A stretch of DNA of 64,000 bases from Panax quinquefolius (Eukaryota > Streptophyta > Magnoliopsida > Apiales > Araliaceae): contig CM035163.1 of NCBI GenBank assembly GCA_020205615.1, forward strand, positions 57,261,899-57,325,898. Direction: 5' to 3'. The notes under the pieces were generated by a model. That model saw only the letters and a list, made by a program, of their open reading frames with translations, had not been told where the DNA came from and searched no databases. Both the position numbers and the translations under genes were made by a program. Numbering within the stretch: the first letter of the stretch is position 1; every line of letters begins with the position of its first letter. Shown here piece by piece: positions 33,727-46,680 of this stretch.

Positions 33727-34840
33727 TGTGATGCCCCCAAAATAGGTATACAACACCCATTCTGAGTCGCCAAATACATGGTACAGAAACAACTATAATT
33801 TATTAATACAATTGTCGTGTAAAATACGACAACACATAAATTATGAGTTTAAAATACAAATATTGTCTTCTAGACAATATCCACACTCAAATAAGTCCTC
33901 ATCACAATTACTGATACACTATTTTACAAAATAATGAGGACTACTATAACAACTACCTTGGAACATAACTCCACACCCCGACTACTCCCCGCTATATTCT
34001 CGCTTTCTGAGAAGAAAAATGGAACAAAATGGAAAAGGGCGGGCTCAACAAGCCTAATAAAGAATATTATGTAGAACAAATTATCGTTAGTCCTCAATAG
34101 GGAAAAATCTGATAGAACACAATAAACAACAAGTTTTAAATCAATATTCGCAGTGGAAATAACAATTCATTAGAAGAGTTACGTAGAGAATGAAATCTAC
34201 TTTCTTCTATGATTTTAAAAGTTTGTCATCAATATTTTATCCTTGTAACATCAATTAATATACATCTTGAATCAAATATTCATCTTTGCACTATAGGCCA
34301 AAGATATTCATCATTTGGTCATGTTCATCTCAACACCTGTACATCTTTGTACTACGGCTAAAGATATTCTTCGGAAAATCATTCACCTTTGCAATACAGG
34401 CCAAAGATATTCAGTTATATCATCATTTAGGACTGAGGATGATGACAAATATTTTAAAAAAAATGAATCTAGTGAAACAAAAGAATAAATATTAGGGATT
34501 CGTACTTCAGTTTATCCATGTTCAAAAATACTCCATAATAAACCATTGTGGAGCAAAGTTCAAGAATGAAGTTCAAAACATGGATACAATCAAAGCTAGT
34601 AATCATAATAAACAACTTAGATGAAGAAAAGAAAATTATGATTTTTTTGTGAATAGTGCCGTATACGTGAATAGTAACCCTGACACAAAAAGACAAGAAT
34701 TTCACAAGAAAAATCTTACCAATATTCTGGCATAATGATATTGAAAGAAATAATATAATTTATAAAAAAAATAACAGCACATACCTTAAAAGAATAGTGC
34801 TTTTAGCTCGACTATCAGATATAACGCTGAAGGGGACTTG
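33727..34840 (-). repeat. 3' LTR of Element 8, distal part
   Basis: The left end TGTGATGCCCCCAAAA is the complement of the LTR terminus. It contains the hairpin-rich R/U5 stretch on the minus strand (34280-34450). Its last five bases ACTTG (34836-34840) are the Copia-B target duplication; the LTR resumes at 43824. Closer by eye to the solo LTR at 56323 than to the other LTR at 50113. Confidence 0.9.
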
Positions 34841-36707
34841 TGAAAGTCGTATGCATACAAGCCAATCATGTTTGATGATAAAGCATATACTTTGTAACAA
34901 TCTTATTCATTTATTAATAAAAAGTATTAATTTATTAAGGGCTTTTAATTATCTACATGATGTTGTTTTATAATATGTGATAAACCCATAGTTTTAAGCA
35001 ATTCTTTTAGAATAATGATGATGATCATTCTAATGAGATCTAAATTCTTATAAAGCTTAAAACTAAAATAGTTCCCAATCGTTAGATTACTAAATTGGGG
35101 ATTAGTAAATCCGGATAGATTGGTACATACGTTGCTTGCTCATTGGATGAGGATGATTGATCTCATGATCATTTGTGTGGAGACACTAAAGCAAGTATGT
35201 AGGTGCTTATTAGAGAATAAGTTCACTAAATGTGGCTCGCTAAGGAATACCTAAGGGAGTTTTACTTGACTGTCAATAGGAATTCTTGTAGTGATAGTAG
35301 TACAAGTGATCCTTGGACTTGAGATCATCATAGTAACTTGTGTATGATGAGTTATACTTTGACTTATTCCTTAAGATCCTTAGGTTATATCAAAGGGTAT
35401 GCCTGGGTATAATAAGTTGTACATGGAGATAATGTATGATCAATAAAGAATCTATCACTTTTAATACAAGAAGAGAAATGTTCTATGTGATTCGATAATT
35501 GACAACCCAGGAGTCCTTGGCCAAGGCAGAATGAAACTAGAAAGAAGTTTCTAATTTGCATTATTTGGTGTTGTGCATTTAAGAGTCGAAATACATATGA
35601 TTAAATAAAATAAGACTTGACAGAAATTCCATGTCTTATATTTAATTGGGACATTGTATAGTGGAAGGATTGAATTGTACGGTAACTATTTACTCAAAGG
35701 TTCTTTTATGATTAATGTTGAAATCTATATTATCTGGAAAGTCGTTGATCGCTAGGGAGGCTCATCCCTATTGTAAAATAAATATTATTTATTTAAATAA
35801 ATTATTAGTTTAATTTATTTATTTAAATAAGATTAGAATTGTTCTAATTGATTTATTCACAATCGGTTTAATATGGAGAACCTAAAGGGTCACACCATAA
35901 AAGGAAGAATAATTATTTAAGAAGTTAATGGCATAATCGTAATAATAAGTTAAGTATATTTAATTTAATCTATGGTGATAGAATAAATTAAATAGCTTAA
36001 TATTTATTATTTAATATTTTGGAAATATTAAGTATAAATTAATAAGAGGAGTCTTATTATTATTATTATTACTATTATTATTATTTAATTCCTAAATAGT
36101 TTGGGAATTAATTAATAAAAGTACTCTCAAATATCCTAATAGGATTAGGAGGCAAATTAATTAAAAGAGTTTAATTAATTATCCCTAATAAGATTAGGGA
36201 GCTTAATTAATTAAATAAAATCCAATTCCTTAATTGTTAAGGAGGGTTGCCCACATCTATAAATAAGAGGAGTCTTATTATGGGTGTTAGTTGTTGTTGA
36301 CTTTTTTAACAACATACGTAATTCCAATTGTTGGAGAGTACGCCCCTTTTTCTATAGAGATAGAAAAATTAGGGTTTGAGCCAAATACCCATCTTCTTGA
36401 ATTCATCTTCTTCCTTGGTGGATCACCTCTAGAGGCCAAACACTTGGATGGCTAACGTTGATCAAAGGAAGGAACCAAACCCGGTGGATTCAAGTTGAAC
36501 GCGAAAAAGATTGGAGGTGAACTTGTACCTGATGAAGCTCGGATCTTCAAGGGTATGATTCTTATTCATATCTTTTCGTTTAATTAATAATTATGCATAA
36601 AGGCTGATCCGGGTATATGGTTTGTAAAATTTTTAAACTCTAATTTTTACACGTTTCCGCACTTTTTATGCAATTTGATTGCGTTCATGAATATTACAAA
36701 CCTAACA
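34841..36707 (+). repeat. 5' LTR of Copia-B (1867 bp)
   Basis: It starts TGAAAGTCGTATGC and ends ACAAACCTAACA. U3 is rich in consecutive short inverted repeats (36040-36250). TATA box TATAAATA at 36258-36265. Confidence 0.93.
36258..36279 (+). promoter_or_regulatory. TATA box and adjoining GGAG-loop inverted repeat (Copia-B 5' LTR)
   Basis: TATAAATA at 36258-36265 overlaps a perfect inverted repeat, AATAAGA (36262-36268), loop GGAG, TCTTATT (36273-36279). The same inverted repeat occurs upstream at 36041-36058. LTR C repeats the arrangement at about 43373, with one change (TCGTATT) in the right arm. Confidence 0.65.
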
Positions 36708-36708
36708 G

Positions 36709-36721
36709 TGGCATCAGAGCC
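36709..36721 (+). promoter_or_regulatory. Primer binding site (Copia-B)
   Basis: TGGCATCAGAGCC, one base after the LTR; complement of the initiator tRNA-Met 3' end with one change. Confidence 0.88.
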
Positions 36722-37117
36722 AAACCTTTATGCGAATTATTAATTATTTTAATTTGATATATATATTGATATGTGTTTAGAACAATTTAATTGGGCATAA
36801 TTTTGTTATATAAAACTAAAAAAAAAAAACCCGAAAGCTTGTGATATTCCGCGAACTGTATTTCATTTTTTTTGTTGTGATTCGCGGTTCAAGGGAATAC
36901 TGATTCCGTGATTCGCGTGGACCAAGTCTGAATCAAAATGGCCATTTTAATAAATCTTGTTTGATCATTGGGACTTTGGCCACGTAATCAATCATATATA
37001 CAAGAATCTTGCTTTCCTGTTATCATATTAACGCAAGTGCAAGGATATCACGTGCTTGGTTGCTTGTAAAAGGGAGTCGGGATGTTATTATCAATTATGG
37101 TAACATAATTAGAGTTA

Positions 37118-37159
<42 letters not shown>

Positions 37160-37177
37160 CCTATTTATTTTATAATT

Positions 37178-37660
37178 AAAATAAAAGGTTTATTTTAATT
37201 TTAAAATTAAATTTCATGGTAACTAATTAGAGTTGGAATTGGATTCCATGATAACTAATTGGAGTTGAAATTGGATTCCATGTTTTCTTAAATAAAGAGT
37301 TTATTTAGATATGAAATAAGATTTCATATTATTCAAAATAAAGGAGTTTATTTGTGAATAGGAAAAGTGAATCCATATTTCCTTAAATAAAGGAGTTTAT
37401 TTAGATATGAAATAAGATTTCATATTATTCAAAATAAAGGAGTTTATTTGTGAATAGGAAAGAGAATTCGTGTTTCCTTTAATAAAAGTTTTTTTATGGA
37501 ATTGGATTCCATAATTAATTAAAATAAAGGAGTTTATTTTGATTAAAGATTTTGATTAAAATAAAATAGTTTATTTTATTCAAAATTGGATAAATTAAAA
37601 TAAAATAGTTTTATTTTGATTTAAATTTGGATTAAAATAAAGGAGTTTATTTTGATTCAA
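37178..37660 (+). repeat. Series of about ten short hairpins, several with GGAG loops
   Basis: Five copies read exactly AAATAAA-GGAG-TTTATTT (starts 37336, 37385, 37432, 37522 and about 37635). Others have loops GAG (37290), ATAG (37558) or AGG (37180). Between them lie inverted repeats of another type, arms ATATGAAAT / ATTTCATAT with loop AAG (near 37309 and 37406). Homologous series: 30050-30465 and 52640-53030. Confidence 0.88.
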
Positions 37661-38272
37661 AAATTAGATTTTATACTAACTAAATTTGCCCATTAAATGA
37701 TATCAATATATATATATATTGAATTTTATTACTCATGAGATGAATGTTATTTATTGATAAATATGGAGATGTGTATGATAATAAATGGGATTGATTATGG
37801 ACTATTGACCAATGTGATTGAATTTTATTTTAGTTGGATGCATAAATGTATGAGTTTTATTAAATGGGGTCTGCGTACCTCGTCTTCTCTAATTTTTCTA
37901 AATATAAATTCTATCTCCCTCCTATGTACTTCCCCTTGGCTGCTGATCAAGGTTTCTATTTATTTTAAATAGTTTTGTAATATGAATAGTTAGAATTAAT
38001 TTTGAAGAATTAGAGATAAAGGAGCAAGGAGCGCGTGAAGACCCATTTGTAATGGAGCCCAGGTTTAAATGTAATATTTATATTTAAATATTAATTTTTG
38101 CACCCCTAGGGTTTGACCATTTGGTTCACTTGGTGGCTCTAGTGAACCAAACTAGAATAAAAGTCCATAATCAATCCGGGTAGAATATAGTATTCAATAT
38201 GTGCATGCTATATATATATATATATATATTATATTATGCAAACATGCTTCGCATGTTTATTAATATGACGCG

Positions 38273-38317
<45 letters not shown>

Positions 38318-38464
38318 CATGCGCGCTAAACAAGATGAGACAAATTAATAGCAAACCCCTTAATTTTTTTTATATTAAATCCTAAGCGTTCAAAGATATT
38401 TGGAATATCGAACGTCGCCTTCTAGCATGATAAAATTAATAGAGTATTAAATATTTAATATGAG

Positions 38465-38758
38465 TTTGTTGTGTCACCACAAGGCAAGTATTAAGTATTT
38501 AAGATGTTAATTTATCACATTTGATGCTTATAAAGAAAATTGAACAATATTGTTTTGTTGTGTCACCATAAGGATGATATTTTTTTTTTTGAATATATGG
38601 AGTGCTAGGTTGGACTTAACTTGGATAATTTTGATTAGGATGTGGCACAACTTGATCAAAATAATCTAAGAGGCAAAATACAAGGAGTTGCATAGTTGAT
38701 GTAATTGACAAGAGTTGTCTACCTATTTATTTATATATAGTTTGTTGTGTCACCACAA
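38465..38758 (+). repeat. Four spaced copies of TTGTTGTGTCACCACAA-type motif (Copia-B)
   Basis: Motif positions are 38470, 38559, 38641 and 38746, with gaps of 89, 82 and 105 bp, nearly the same as in Copia-X. Sites 1, 2 and 4 carry GTGTCACCA where Copia-X carries GTGCACACA. Site 3 reads ATGTGGCACAACTTG. Confidence 0.85.
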
Positions 38759-38964
38759 GACTATATACATTTGAAATGGGATCCTTATTCTCACTAACTT
38801 ATCTTTAATTAGATATTGCCAAACTATATATATTAAGGGTAATATAGTTTGAAGAAAATAGTGGGAGATACCAATTTAAAACAAGACCTAAATTATTTTG
38901 GTAATTAATAAAAGAATGTATGTTAAAATGTTGTTAATTACAAATTCATTTATAGAATTTTACA

Positions 38965-41938
38965 ATGTCTAAATTACTATCACTGCAAAACATATTAGAT
39001 GTTATTTAACCGGATAGAATTACTTGGATTGGTTAAGGAATTTGAGAATAGTTCTCATGGTGAAAAAGCTATCTTATGTCCTTAATCGCCTATATCCTGC
39101 AATGGTTGCGCATAATGCCTCGAGGAAGATATTGCTACTTTAGAAAGTGGCAAGATGATGCACTGATTGGCTCGATGCATCATGCTCGCATCCATGAGTA
39201 ACGAGCTTGACACAAGATGAAACTATGGATGCTCTACTATATTCTGCACATCAAGTAGTTGATGGTTAGGAAAGTAGGACCGATAGATATCGAGATATCT
39301 AAGGAGCTCTTCCGATCTAGAATGGCCAATGGCACTATAGTATGCATAAAAAAGTTCTTAACATAATCAATTTGATTGATCAATTAGGACAATTTGGTTT
39401 TGTCATGGATGGAGAGTTGAGCAAGATTTGATCTTGCACTCACTCCGGACTCCTTTCACAATTGTTGTGAATTTTTCATATGAACAAGCTAGATATCGAC
39501 TTTCTTTGATTTGCTTAATATATTGAAAATGTTGAGAGTCACTTTCAACCAAGAAAGACCATGTCTTACTAGTAGGGGCCAAAGAATCTTCTAAAAGAAG
39601 AACGATTCTAAGAAGGTAAATAGAAAGGCAAAAACAAAGGATAATAAGAACAAAAGCGTCACGGATAGCAAAGGAGTTTGCTTCCCTTTCGCAATAAGCA
39701 CGGACTTTGGAAAGAAAGCGCAAGAAACATCTTGCAGAGGCTAACCAAAAGAAGCTTAGTGAAGTTTCGGTTACAAATACAAATTTGTTCATGATTTAAA
39801 ATAAATTTTTCTTTAAGTCAAGGTTCTACTTGGGTATTGGATTTTGGTTATCATAAATATAGATTTATGAAGGGACCAAGCAGAAGTAGAAAGTTAAACA
39901 AGGTAAGTAATCCTATGTGTGGGAAATGAAGCAAAGGTTGCTGCATTAGCCATAGAAACTTATAGTTTAGCAATCCCTATGTGCAAATCTATTAAGTCAA
40001 TAAGTTGTTATTGTATTACAGTACTTGTTAGAAACATTATTTCAATTTTATTGTTGGACAATGAAATCTTTGGTATTATATTTAAGAACAATTGTTGTTC
40101 TATTTATAATAATAATAATAATGTTTTGTATAGAACTGAAATATTACTTAATGGATTTTATATACTTGAGTTACGTGAAAATAATTTTGCAAATTGAACA
40201 AACTAGTATAAGAAAAAGAGATGATTATTCAAAGAGTTGAATGTATGTATTTGTTGAAATACAAGTGTGAATTATTTGAAAGGTTCAAAGAATTCAGAAG
40301 TAAAACAAATTGGCAAAGTATTAAGATTCTTTGATTAGATCAAGGAATAAATACTTGTGCAATAAGTTTTTAGATCATCTCAAATGGTTTTCTCACAATG
40401 GACGCCTCTTGATACACAATAATTGATTGATGTATCTAAAAGGAAATATTGTACCTTGTTGGACATGGCACGGTCCATAATGATTTTACCGACATTCCAG
40501 TATCTTTTTTGGGATAATGTCTTAGAAATGGCTACATATCTACGGAAAAGGTAACCTCAAAATCCGGCCCCAAGACTCCATAAAAGTTATGGACAGGGAG
40601 GATTCCTAATCTTAAGTATGTTAAGATAAGGGTTGTCCAACTTATGTGAAAAGGTTTCAAAGGATAAGCTTGGGACAAAATTTGACATATCTGATTTGTG
40701 GGACATCCTAAAGTAAGTTTAGGGCATATGTTCTATAATCCTACATAGCAAAAGGTGTTTATTAAAAAACACCGCCTTCTAAGATAAAGGTGTTTATCAT
40801 TGAAGGGGCTAGTGGGAGGATAATAGATCTTGAAGAGTTCAAGAACCACAAAACACTATAAGTCAAATAAGAGGAGCTCGTAGATGAACTATTGTCTACT
40901 ACAAACCAATCGTAAATCTGGAATAGTACCAAAGATACCTAGGAGGTATGGATTCATCATGGATGATGATGATGAGGCACGATCATAGAAGATGATGATC
41001 CGAGTTACATTCGATGATGAGGTAAGACTTCTAGTGTGTACAAAAGGGTCGATGGGAGCGTCGTGAAATTTCTAGTATTATATGTTGATATACTACGGAT
41101 GAGGAATAACATACCAATGCTACAATCAGTAAAGGTAAAGTTGTCTAAACATTCCTCCATGAATGATTTGGGAAGAGTATCTTAATTGGGGATAAAATCT
41201 ATATAGATAGATTCAAGAGGATGCTCGACTTAACCCAAGGAATATATATTCATTTTATGCTAAAGTCGTTTAGCATGGCAAGCTCCAAGAGATGTTTCAT
41301 GTTGATGAGCCATGGAGTGTATCTCTCTTAATAGTCCCCACAAACTCCTGAAAAGAGAGATCGCATGAATGACAATCATGTATGTAATGAAATATACGAG
41401 ACCTGATGTTGATCAGTCATATTCTGGAGAAGTTCACTGTGAGACAGTGAAAAACATTTTAAAGTACTTAACCGGCACTAAGGATATGATCAGATTTATG
41501 GTGAGTCTGAGTTAAAACTAGAGGGCTTAACAGACTCAAGTTTTTCAGACAGACCAAGACGACAGAAAATCCACTTTAAGGTAAAGGGTTACCTTGAACA
41601 GTGGTGTAGTGAATTGGAAAGGTTCCAAACAAAGAAAGAGTTCTTTGGTTTAGTGATAAAGACAAAGTAAGTAGCTATAAATGAAGCTGCAAGTTGATTG
41701 TTTGGATAAAAGTTCATTACAGAACTAGGAATAGTTCCTAAGTCTCATCTTGGATCTAAACATGTGTTGTGGCACTTTCATTTGATTATAAGAATCATTG
41801 AAAGATGGGAAATCACTATAGAGATAGTGGACTCTCAAGAACAACATTACATATCCATTTACTGAAGATTATCCAACAGCAGGATAATCGTCACTTAGAG
41901 AAGAAGAGTATGAGATACCATGACGATTTGCTTTAGTG
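38965..41938 (+). pseudogene. Copia-B gag-pol remnant (no RT core)
   Basis: Order along the sequence: gag ATG at 38965 with early frame breaks; a degraded UBN2-type gag (39010-39250); a knuckle region near 39680; the post-protease block VGNEAKVAALAIETYSLAIP (39922-39981); the pre-integrase block IIFKNNCCSIY (40072-40104); the integrase tail (about 40450-40900); and an acidic linker (RYGFIMDDDDE, 40948). Then comes an abrupt join to the end of RT (VYKRVDGSVVKFLVLYVD, about 41035-41090; IPMLQSVKVKLSKHSSMNDLG, 41111-41170). RNase H follows in pieces (VKNILKYLTGTKDM, 41448-41490; LEGL.DSSFSD, 41520-41560). The RT core is deleted at the join. No frame is open across the gene. Confidence 0.82.
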
Positions 41939-41950
41939 CAAGTGGGAGAT
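41939..41950 (+). promoter_or_regulatory. Polypurine tract (Copia-B)
   Basis: CAAGTGGGAGAT immediately before the LTR start TGAAAG; the same in Copia-X (60008-60018). Confidence 0.85.
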
Positions 41951-43823
41951 TGAAAGTCGTATGCATACAAGCCAATCATGTTTGATGATAAAGCATATAC
42001 TTTGTAACAATCTTATTCATTTATTAATAAAAAGTATTAATTTATTAAGGGCTTTTAATTATCTACATGATGTTGTTTTATAATATGTGATAAACCCATA
42101 GTTTTAAGCAATGCTTTTAGAATAATGATGATGATCATTCTAATGAGATCTAAATTCTTATAAAGCTTAAAACTAAAATAGTTCCCAATCGTTGGATTAC
42201 TAAGTTGGGGATTAGTAAATCCAGGATAGATTGGTACATACGTTAACTGCTCATCGTTGGATGAGGATGATTGATCTCATGATCATTTTAGTGGAGACAC
42301 TAAAGCAAGTATGTAGGTGCTTATTAGAGAATAAGTTCACTAAACGTGGCTCGCTAAGGAATACCTAATGGAGTTTTACTTGCCTGTCAATAGGAATTCC
42401 TGTAGTGATAGTAGTACAAGTGATCCTTGGACTTGAGATCATCATAGTATCTTGTGTATGATGAGTTATACTTTGACTTATTCCTTAAGATCCTTAGGGT
42501 ATATCAAAGGGCATGCTTGGGTATAATAAGTTGTACATGGAGATAATGTATGATCAATAAAGAATCTATCACTTCTAGTAAAAGAAGAGAAATGTCCTAT
42601 GTGATTCGATAAATGACAACCCAGGAGTCCTTGGCCAAGGCAGAATGAAATTAGAAAGGAGTTTCTAATTTGCATTATTTGGTGTTGTGCATTTAAGAGT
42701 TGAAATACATATGATTAAATAAAATAAGACTTGACAGAAATTCCATGTCTTATATTTAATTGGGACATTGTATGGTGGAAGGATTGAATTGTACGGTAAC
42801 TATTTACTCAAAGGTTCTTTTATAATTAATGTTGAAATCTATATTATCTGGAAAGTTGTTGATCGCTAGGGAGGCTTATCCCTATTGTAGAATAAATATT
42901 ATTTATTTAAATAAATTATTAGTTTAATTTATTTATTTAAATAAGATTAGAATTGTTCTAATTGATTTATTCACAATCGGTTTAATATGGAGAACCTAAG
43001 CGGTCACACCATAAAAGGAAGAATAATTATTTAAGAAGTTAATGGCATAATCGTAATAATAAGTTCAATTATATTTAATTTAATCTATGGTGATAGAATA
43101 AATTAAATAGCTTAATATTTATTATTTAATATTTTGGAAATATTAAGTATAAATTAATAAGAGGAGTCTTATTATTATTATTATTACTATTATTATTATT
43201 TAATTCCTAAATAGTTTGGGAATTAATTAATAAAAGTACTCTCAAATATCCTAATAGGATTAGGAGGCAAATTAATTAAAAGAGTTTAATTAATTATCCC
43301 TAATAAGATTAGGGAGCTTAATTAATTAAATAAAACTCAATTCCTTAATTGTTAAGGAGGGTTGCCCACATCTATAAATAAGAGGAGTCGTATTATGGGT
43401 GTTAAGTTGTTGTTGACTTTTTTAACAACATACGTAATTCCAATTGTTGGAGAGTACGCCCCTTTTTCTATAGAGATAGAAAAATTAGGGTTTGAGCCAA
43501 ATACCCATCTTCTTGAATTCATCTTCTTCCTTGGTGGATCACCTCTAGAGGCCAAACACTTGGGTGGCTAACGTTGATCAAAGGAAGGAAACAAACCCGA
43601 TGGATTCAAGTTGAACGTGAAAAGGATTGGAGGTGAACTTGTACCTGAGGAAGCTCGGATCTTCAAGGGTATGATTCTTATTCATATCTTTTCGTTTAAT
43701 TAATAATTATGCATAAAGGCTGATCCGGGTATATGGTTTGTAAAATTTTTAAACTCTGATTTTTACACGTTTCCGCACTTTTTATGCAATTTGATTGCGT
43801 TTATGAATATTACAAACCTAACA
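41951..43823 (+). repeat. 3' LTR of Copia-B (1873 bp)
   Basis: Differs from 34841-36707 by scattered single bases and short indels only. It ends ACAAACCTAACA, followed by the ACTTG target duplication and the resumed Element 8 LTR. Confidence 0.93.
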
Positions 43824-45271
43824 ACTTGCACCGTATAACAACACTCAAAGTATCAAAATACTCACAAGAATACGCTCGATAATATAGAGAGAGAAAACTT
43901 TAGTTTCTGGTGTGATTTTCAATTCTAACATAAGCACCCTATTTATAGGAAAATGCTTAGAACACCAAAGCAGAAAATTTAATAAAATAATATATTTATA
44001 AAAAAAATTCTCGCCCACCTCTTGACAAACTGATTTTAGCATGTTTATATCACATGTGAGGCCCACCCAATTGCAAAAAAACGTTTTTATTAAAAAAAAA
44101 TCTAAAACTTCAAAAATCAATTATTTCAGAACTTCAATAATTCATAATAAATAGCCCTTTTATCAGAAAAATTTGAATCTTATGTTCATTCCATAGGAAA
44201 TTCAATTCTCTACAACTTTGTAAGTTTAAGTTTTTTCAAATTCCAAACAGAAATTGACCGAAATCCACATACAGACGATTTTACGGCCTATAATTAAATT
44301 TCAATCAAAAATGGGGCCCACCGACATGTTTAACATGTTTTAAACATTTTTTGTAACAAAAATACTCTGCCAAATATATTCATATATCACACATTCATTG
44401 TAAAATATCACCATTATTATATTATTATATTATAATAATATATTTAAATGAATTATTTTATCAGAAAAGATAAAATATCAATTTTCAACAATTGTCACAT
44501 TAAAAATTTCTCCATCTATATCCACATAAAATGAATATTTTCCTTATCATATAAATTAATAATTAATTATTCACAAATAATATTACATAATCACAATACT
44601 GACAACCAGACCATTCCCAGGAAAGAGAGGGCTTTCCAATAAGGATTTCTCCTTACTAGCGCACAATTAGGTGACCAAACCTCTCCTTAGACAGAACTTT
44701 CTAGACATTGCCAATAATGCTATCAAATAATATTATTCAAATAATATGAATTATTGATCTTATAATGGAAAATACTTTGTAATGACAATTATTGAAACAA
44801 CAATAATATATAATATCAACGTAGCAATTATTGAATCAATAAAATAAAATATTGAACAATAATTACTGTAACAATTATTGAGTAGTGCCTTCTAACATAA
44901 GAATCAATAATTGGTGCAATACTGCCGTGTGCTACTGTGTTTTAACCACCAGGTATTCCAATAGTATTAACTGTAACAACTACGCCGTTATTTATAAATA
45001 ACTTATACTTGTCGTTTTCTTCATCCAATCGCTTTCCGTTGTGGGGCCCACACAAGGCTGCGCCGTCGTACAAATATTCGTCGACATCAAGAATATTCCA
45101 CGACCAAACGAATATTCCCCGACAACAATGAATATTTTATAACCACTTGTTTATTTGAAATATTTGCCCATTTTTCCCATAACTAACCACATTAATTAAA
45201 TCAACCCTTACTATTTCAAAATAATAAATAGAGGAAATTAAATTTCATTTATAATAAGTTGGGGTCTTACA
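43824..45271 (-). repeat. 3' LTR of Element 8, proximal part
   Basis: Continues the LTR interrupted by Copia-B and matches 57450-58901. On the minus strand it starts TGTAAGACCCCAACTTA at 45271. The minus-strand TATA box CTATAAATAGG is at 43938-43948. No coding content; the 91-codon minus ORF at 43845 is incidental. Confidence 0.9.
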
Positions 45272-45284
45272 ACCTCCCCTTCTT
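45272..45284 (-). promoter_or_regulatory. Polypurine tract (Element 8)
   Basis: The complement reads AAGAAGGGGAGGT, directly before TGTAAGACC. The same tract precedes the Element 4 3' LTR (62610-62622). Confidence 0.85.
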
Positions 45285-46640
45285 ATGAAATTTCATCCTC
45301 GAAATTAACATACGTACCTGGCATTACAAAAAGGTGAGGATACCTCGCTTTCATTTCCGTTTCCAAGTTGTTGGTCATTTCCTCAATAGCATGGTTCCTC
45401 CACAAAACTTTGACTTGTGGTATGACCTTTGTGCGTAAGACATGCTCCTTCCTATCCAAGATCTTTATAGGTACTTCCTCATACGTTAAGTCTTCGGCTA
45501 TCTCGTCCGGTTCTAACTCAATAATGTGGTTTGGGTTTTTCACATATTTACAAAGCACAAATATGTGAAAAATATTATGAACACGAGACATACTTGGAGG
45601 TAACGCGAGTCTATAGGCCACATTTTCTACTCGATCAAGAATCTGAAATAGACCAATAAATCGTGGATTGAGCTTTTCTCTTTTCCCGAATCTTGTAACT
45701 CCCTTCCATGGAGCAACACGCAACAATACATGATCTCCAATACTAAATTCCACGTCTTTTCTATAAAGATCCACATAACTCTTTTATCGATCCTGTGCCG
45801 TTTGTATATGTTGTCGAACCATTTGGATCTTTTCTGTAGTTATACGTACCAACTCTGGTCCCAACAATGTTGCTTCACCCACCTCATCCCAACATACTGG
45901 AGAGCGACACTTTCATCCATATAATGCTTCGAATGGAGCCACACCTATACTTGCCTGATAACTGTTGTTGTAGGAGAATTCCACCAATTGTAAATACTTA
46001 TCCCAACTCCCTTTGAAGTCTAGGACACAGAGTCTTAATAGATCTTCAAGAGTTTGAATAGTCCTCTCTGATTGTCCGTCCGTTTGAGGATGGTATGCCG
46101 AACTGAATCATAAATCCGTGCCCATAGCTTCTTGCAAGCTAACCCAAAATCGTGAAGTGAATCTTGGGTCACAATCCAAAACTATGGATACTAGCATGCC
46201 ATGAAATCTCACAATCTTATTTACATACATACGAGCAAGACGTTCAAGGGAATAAGTCTCCCGTATTGGCATGAAATGAGCAGACTTGGTTAATCTATCA
46301 ACAATAACCCAAATAGCATCTATGCCTTGAGAAACCGTGGGAAGACCCGTAACGAAATCCATGGTAATGTGTTCCCACTTCCATTTCGGAATCTCAAGTG
46401 GTTGCAATGGACCCTTAGGCACTTGATGCTCCGCCTTTTCACGTTGACAAATTAAACACGTCGAGATAAACTGTGCAATCTCTCTCTTCATATTGTTCCA
46501 CCAAAATGTATGTCGAAGATCACGATATATTTTGGTACTTCCAGGATGGATTGTAAATGATGTATTGTGTGCCTCCATCATGATCTTGTATTTTAAATCA
46601 GAGTCGTTAGGAACACAAAGTCTGGAGTGGACTCGAAGTA
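45283..46640 (-). pseudogene. Chromovirus integrase with chromodomain-like tail (Element 8)
   Basis: The zinc-binding region (46430-46581) shows the expected His and CLICQ Cys pair. The catalytic core has its first Asp in EHITMDFVTGLP (about 46350). The second is in IVLDCDPRFTS (about 46175), where the family usually reads SDRD. Glu is in [16 protein letters not shown] (about 46050-46100), reached after a frame break near 46110. The C-terminal ORF (45774-45283, 163 codons) has VLLRVAPWKGVTRFGK, then VAYRLALPPSMSRVHNIFH. It ends in a chromodomain-like tail (EEVPIKILDRKEHVLR, VKVLWRNH, then ARYPHLF), as in Tekay/Del chromoviruses. Such tails can target insertion to modified chromatin. Confidence 0.9.
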
Positions 46641-46680
46641 TTCCTTCTTCATCGATTCTTATTTCTGGAATAGCACCTTC

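Larger units (their letters stand above)
36722..38964 (+). other. Long untranslated leader of Copia-B
   Basis: 2.2 kb without coding signal, between PBS and gag. It includes TA runs (37120-37154, 38210-38230, 38277-38314), the hairpin series at 37178-37660 and four spaced GTGTCACCAC-type motifs (38465-38758). The ORF at 37754 is incidental. Confidence 0.8.
34841..43823 (+). mobile_element. Copia-B: full-length Ty1/copia derivative (8983 bp)
   Basis: LTRs 34841-36707 and 41951-43823 are nearly identical. PBS and polypurine tract are in place, and the TSD is ACTTG on both sides (34836-34840, 43824-43828). An empty copy of the target exists at 57450-57454. The internal region has a 2.2-kb leader and broken gag-pol without an RT core, so it needed proteins supplied in trans. 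Confidence 0.93.
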
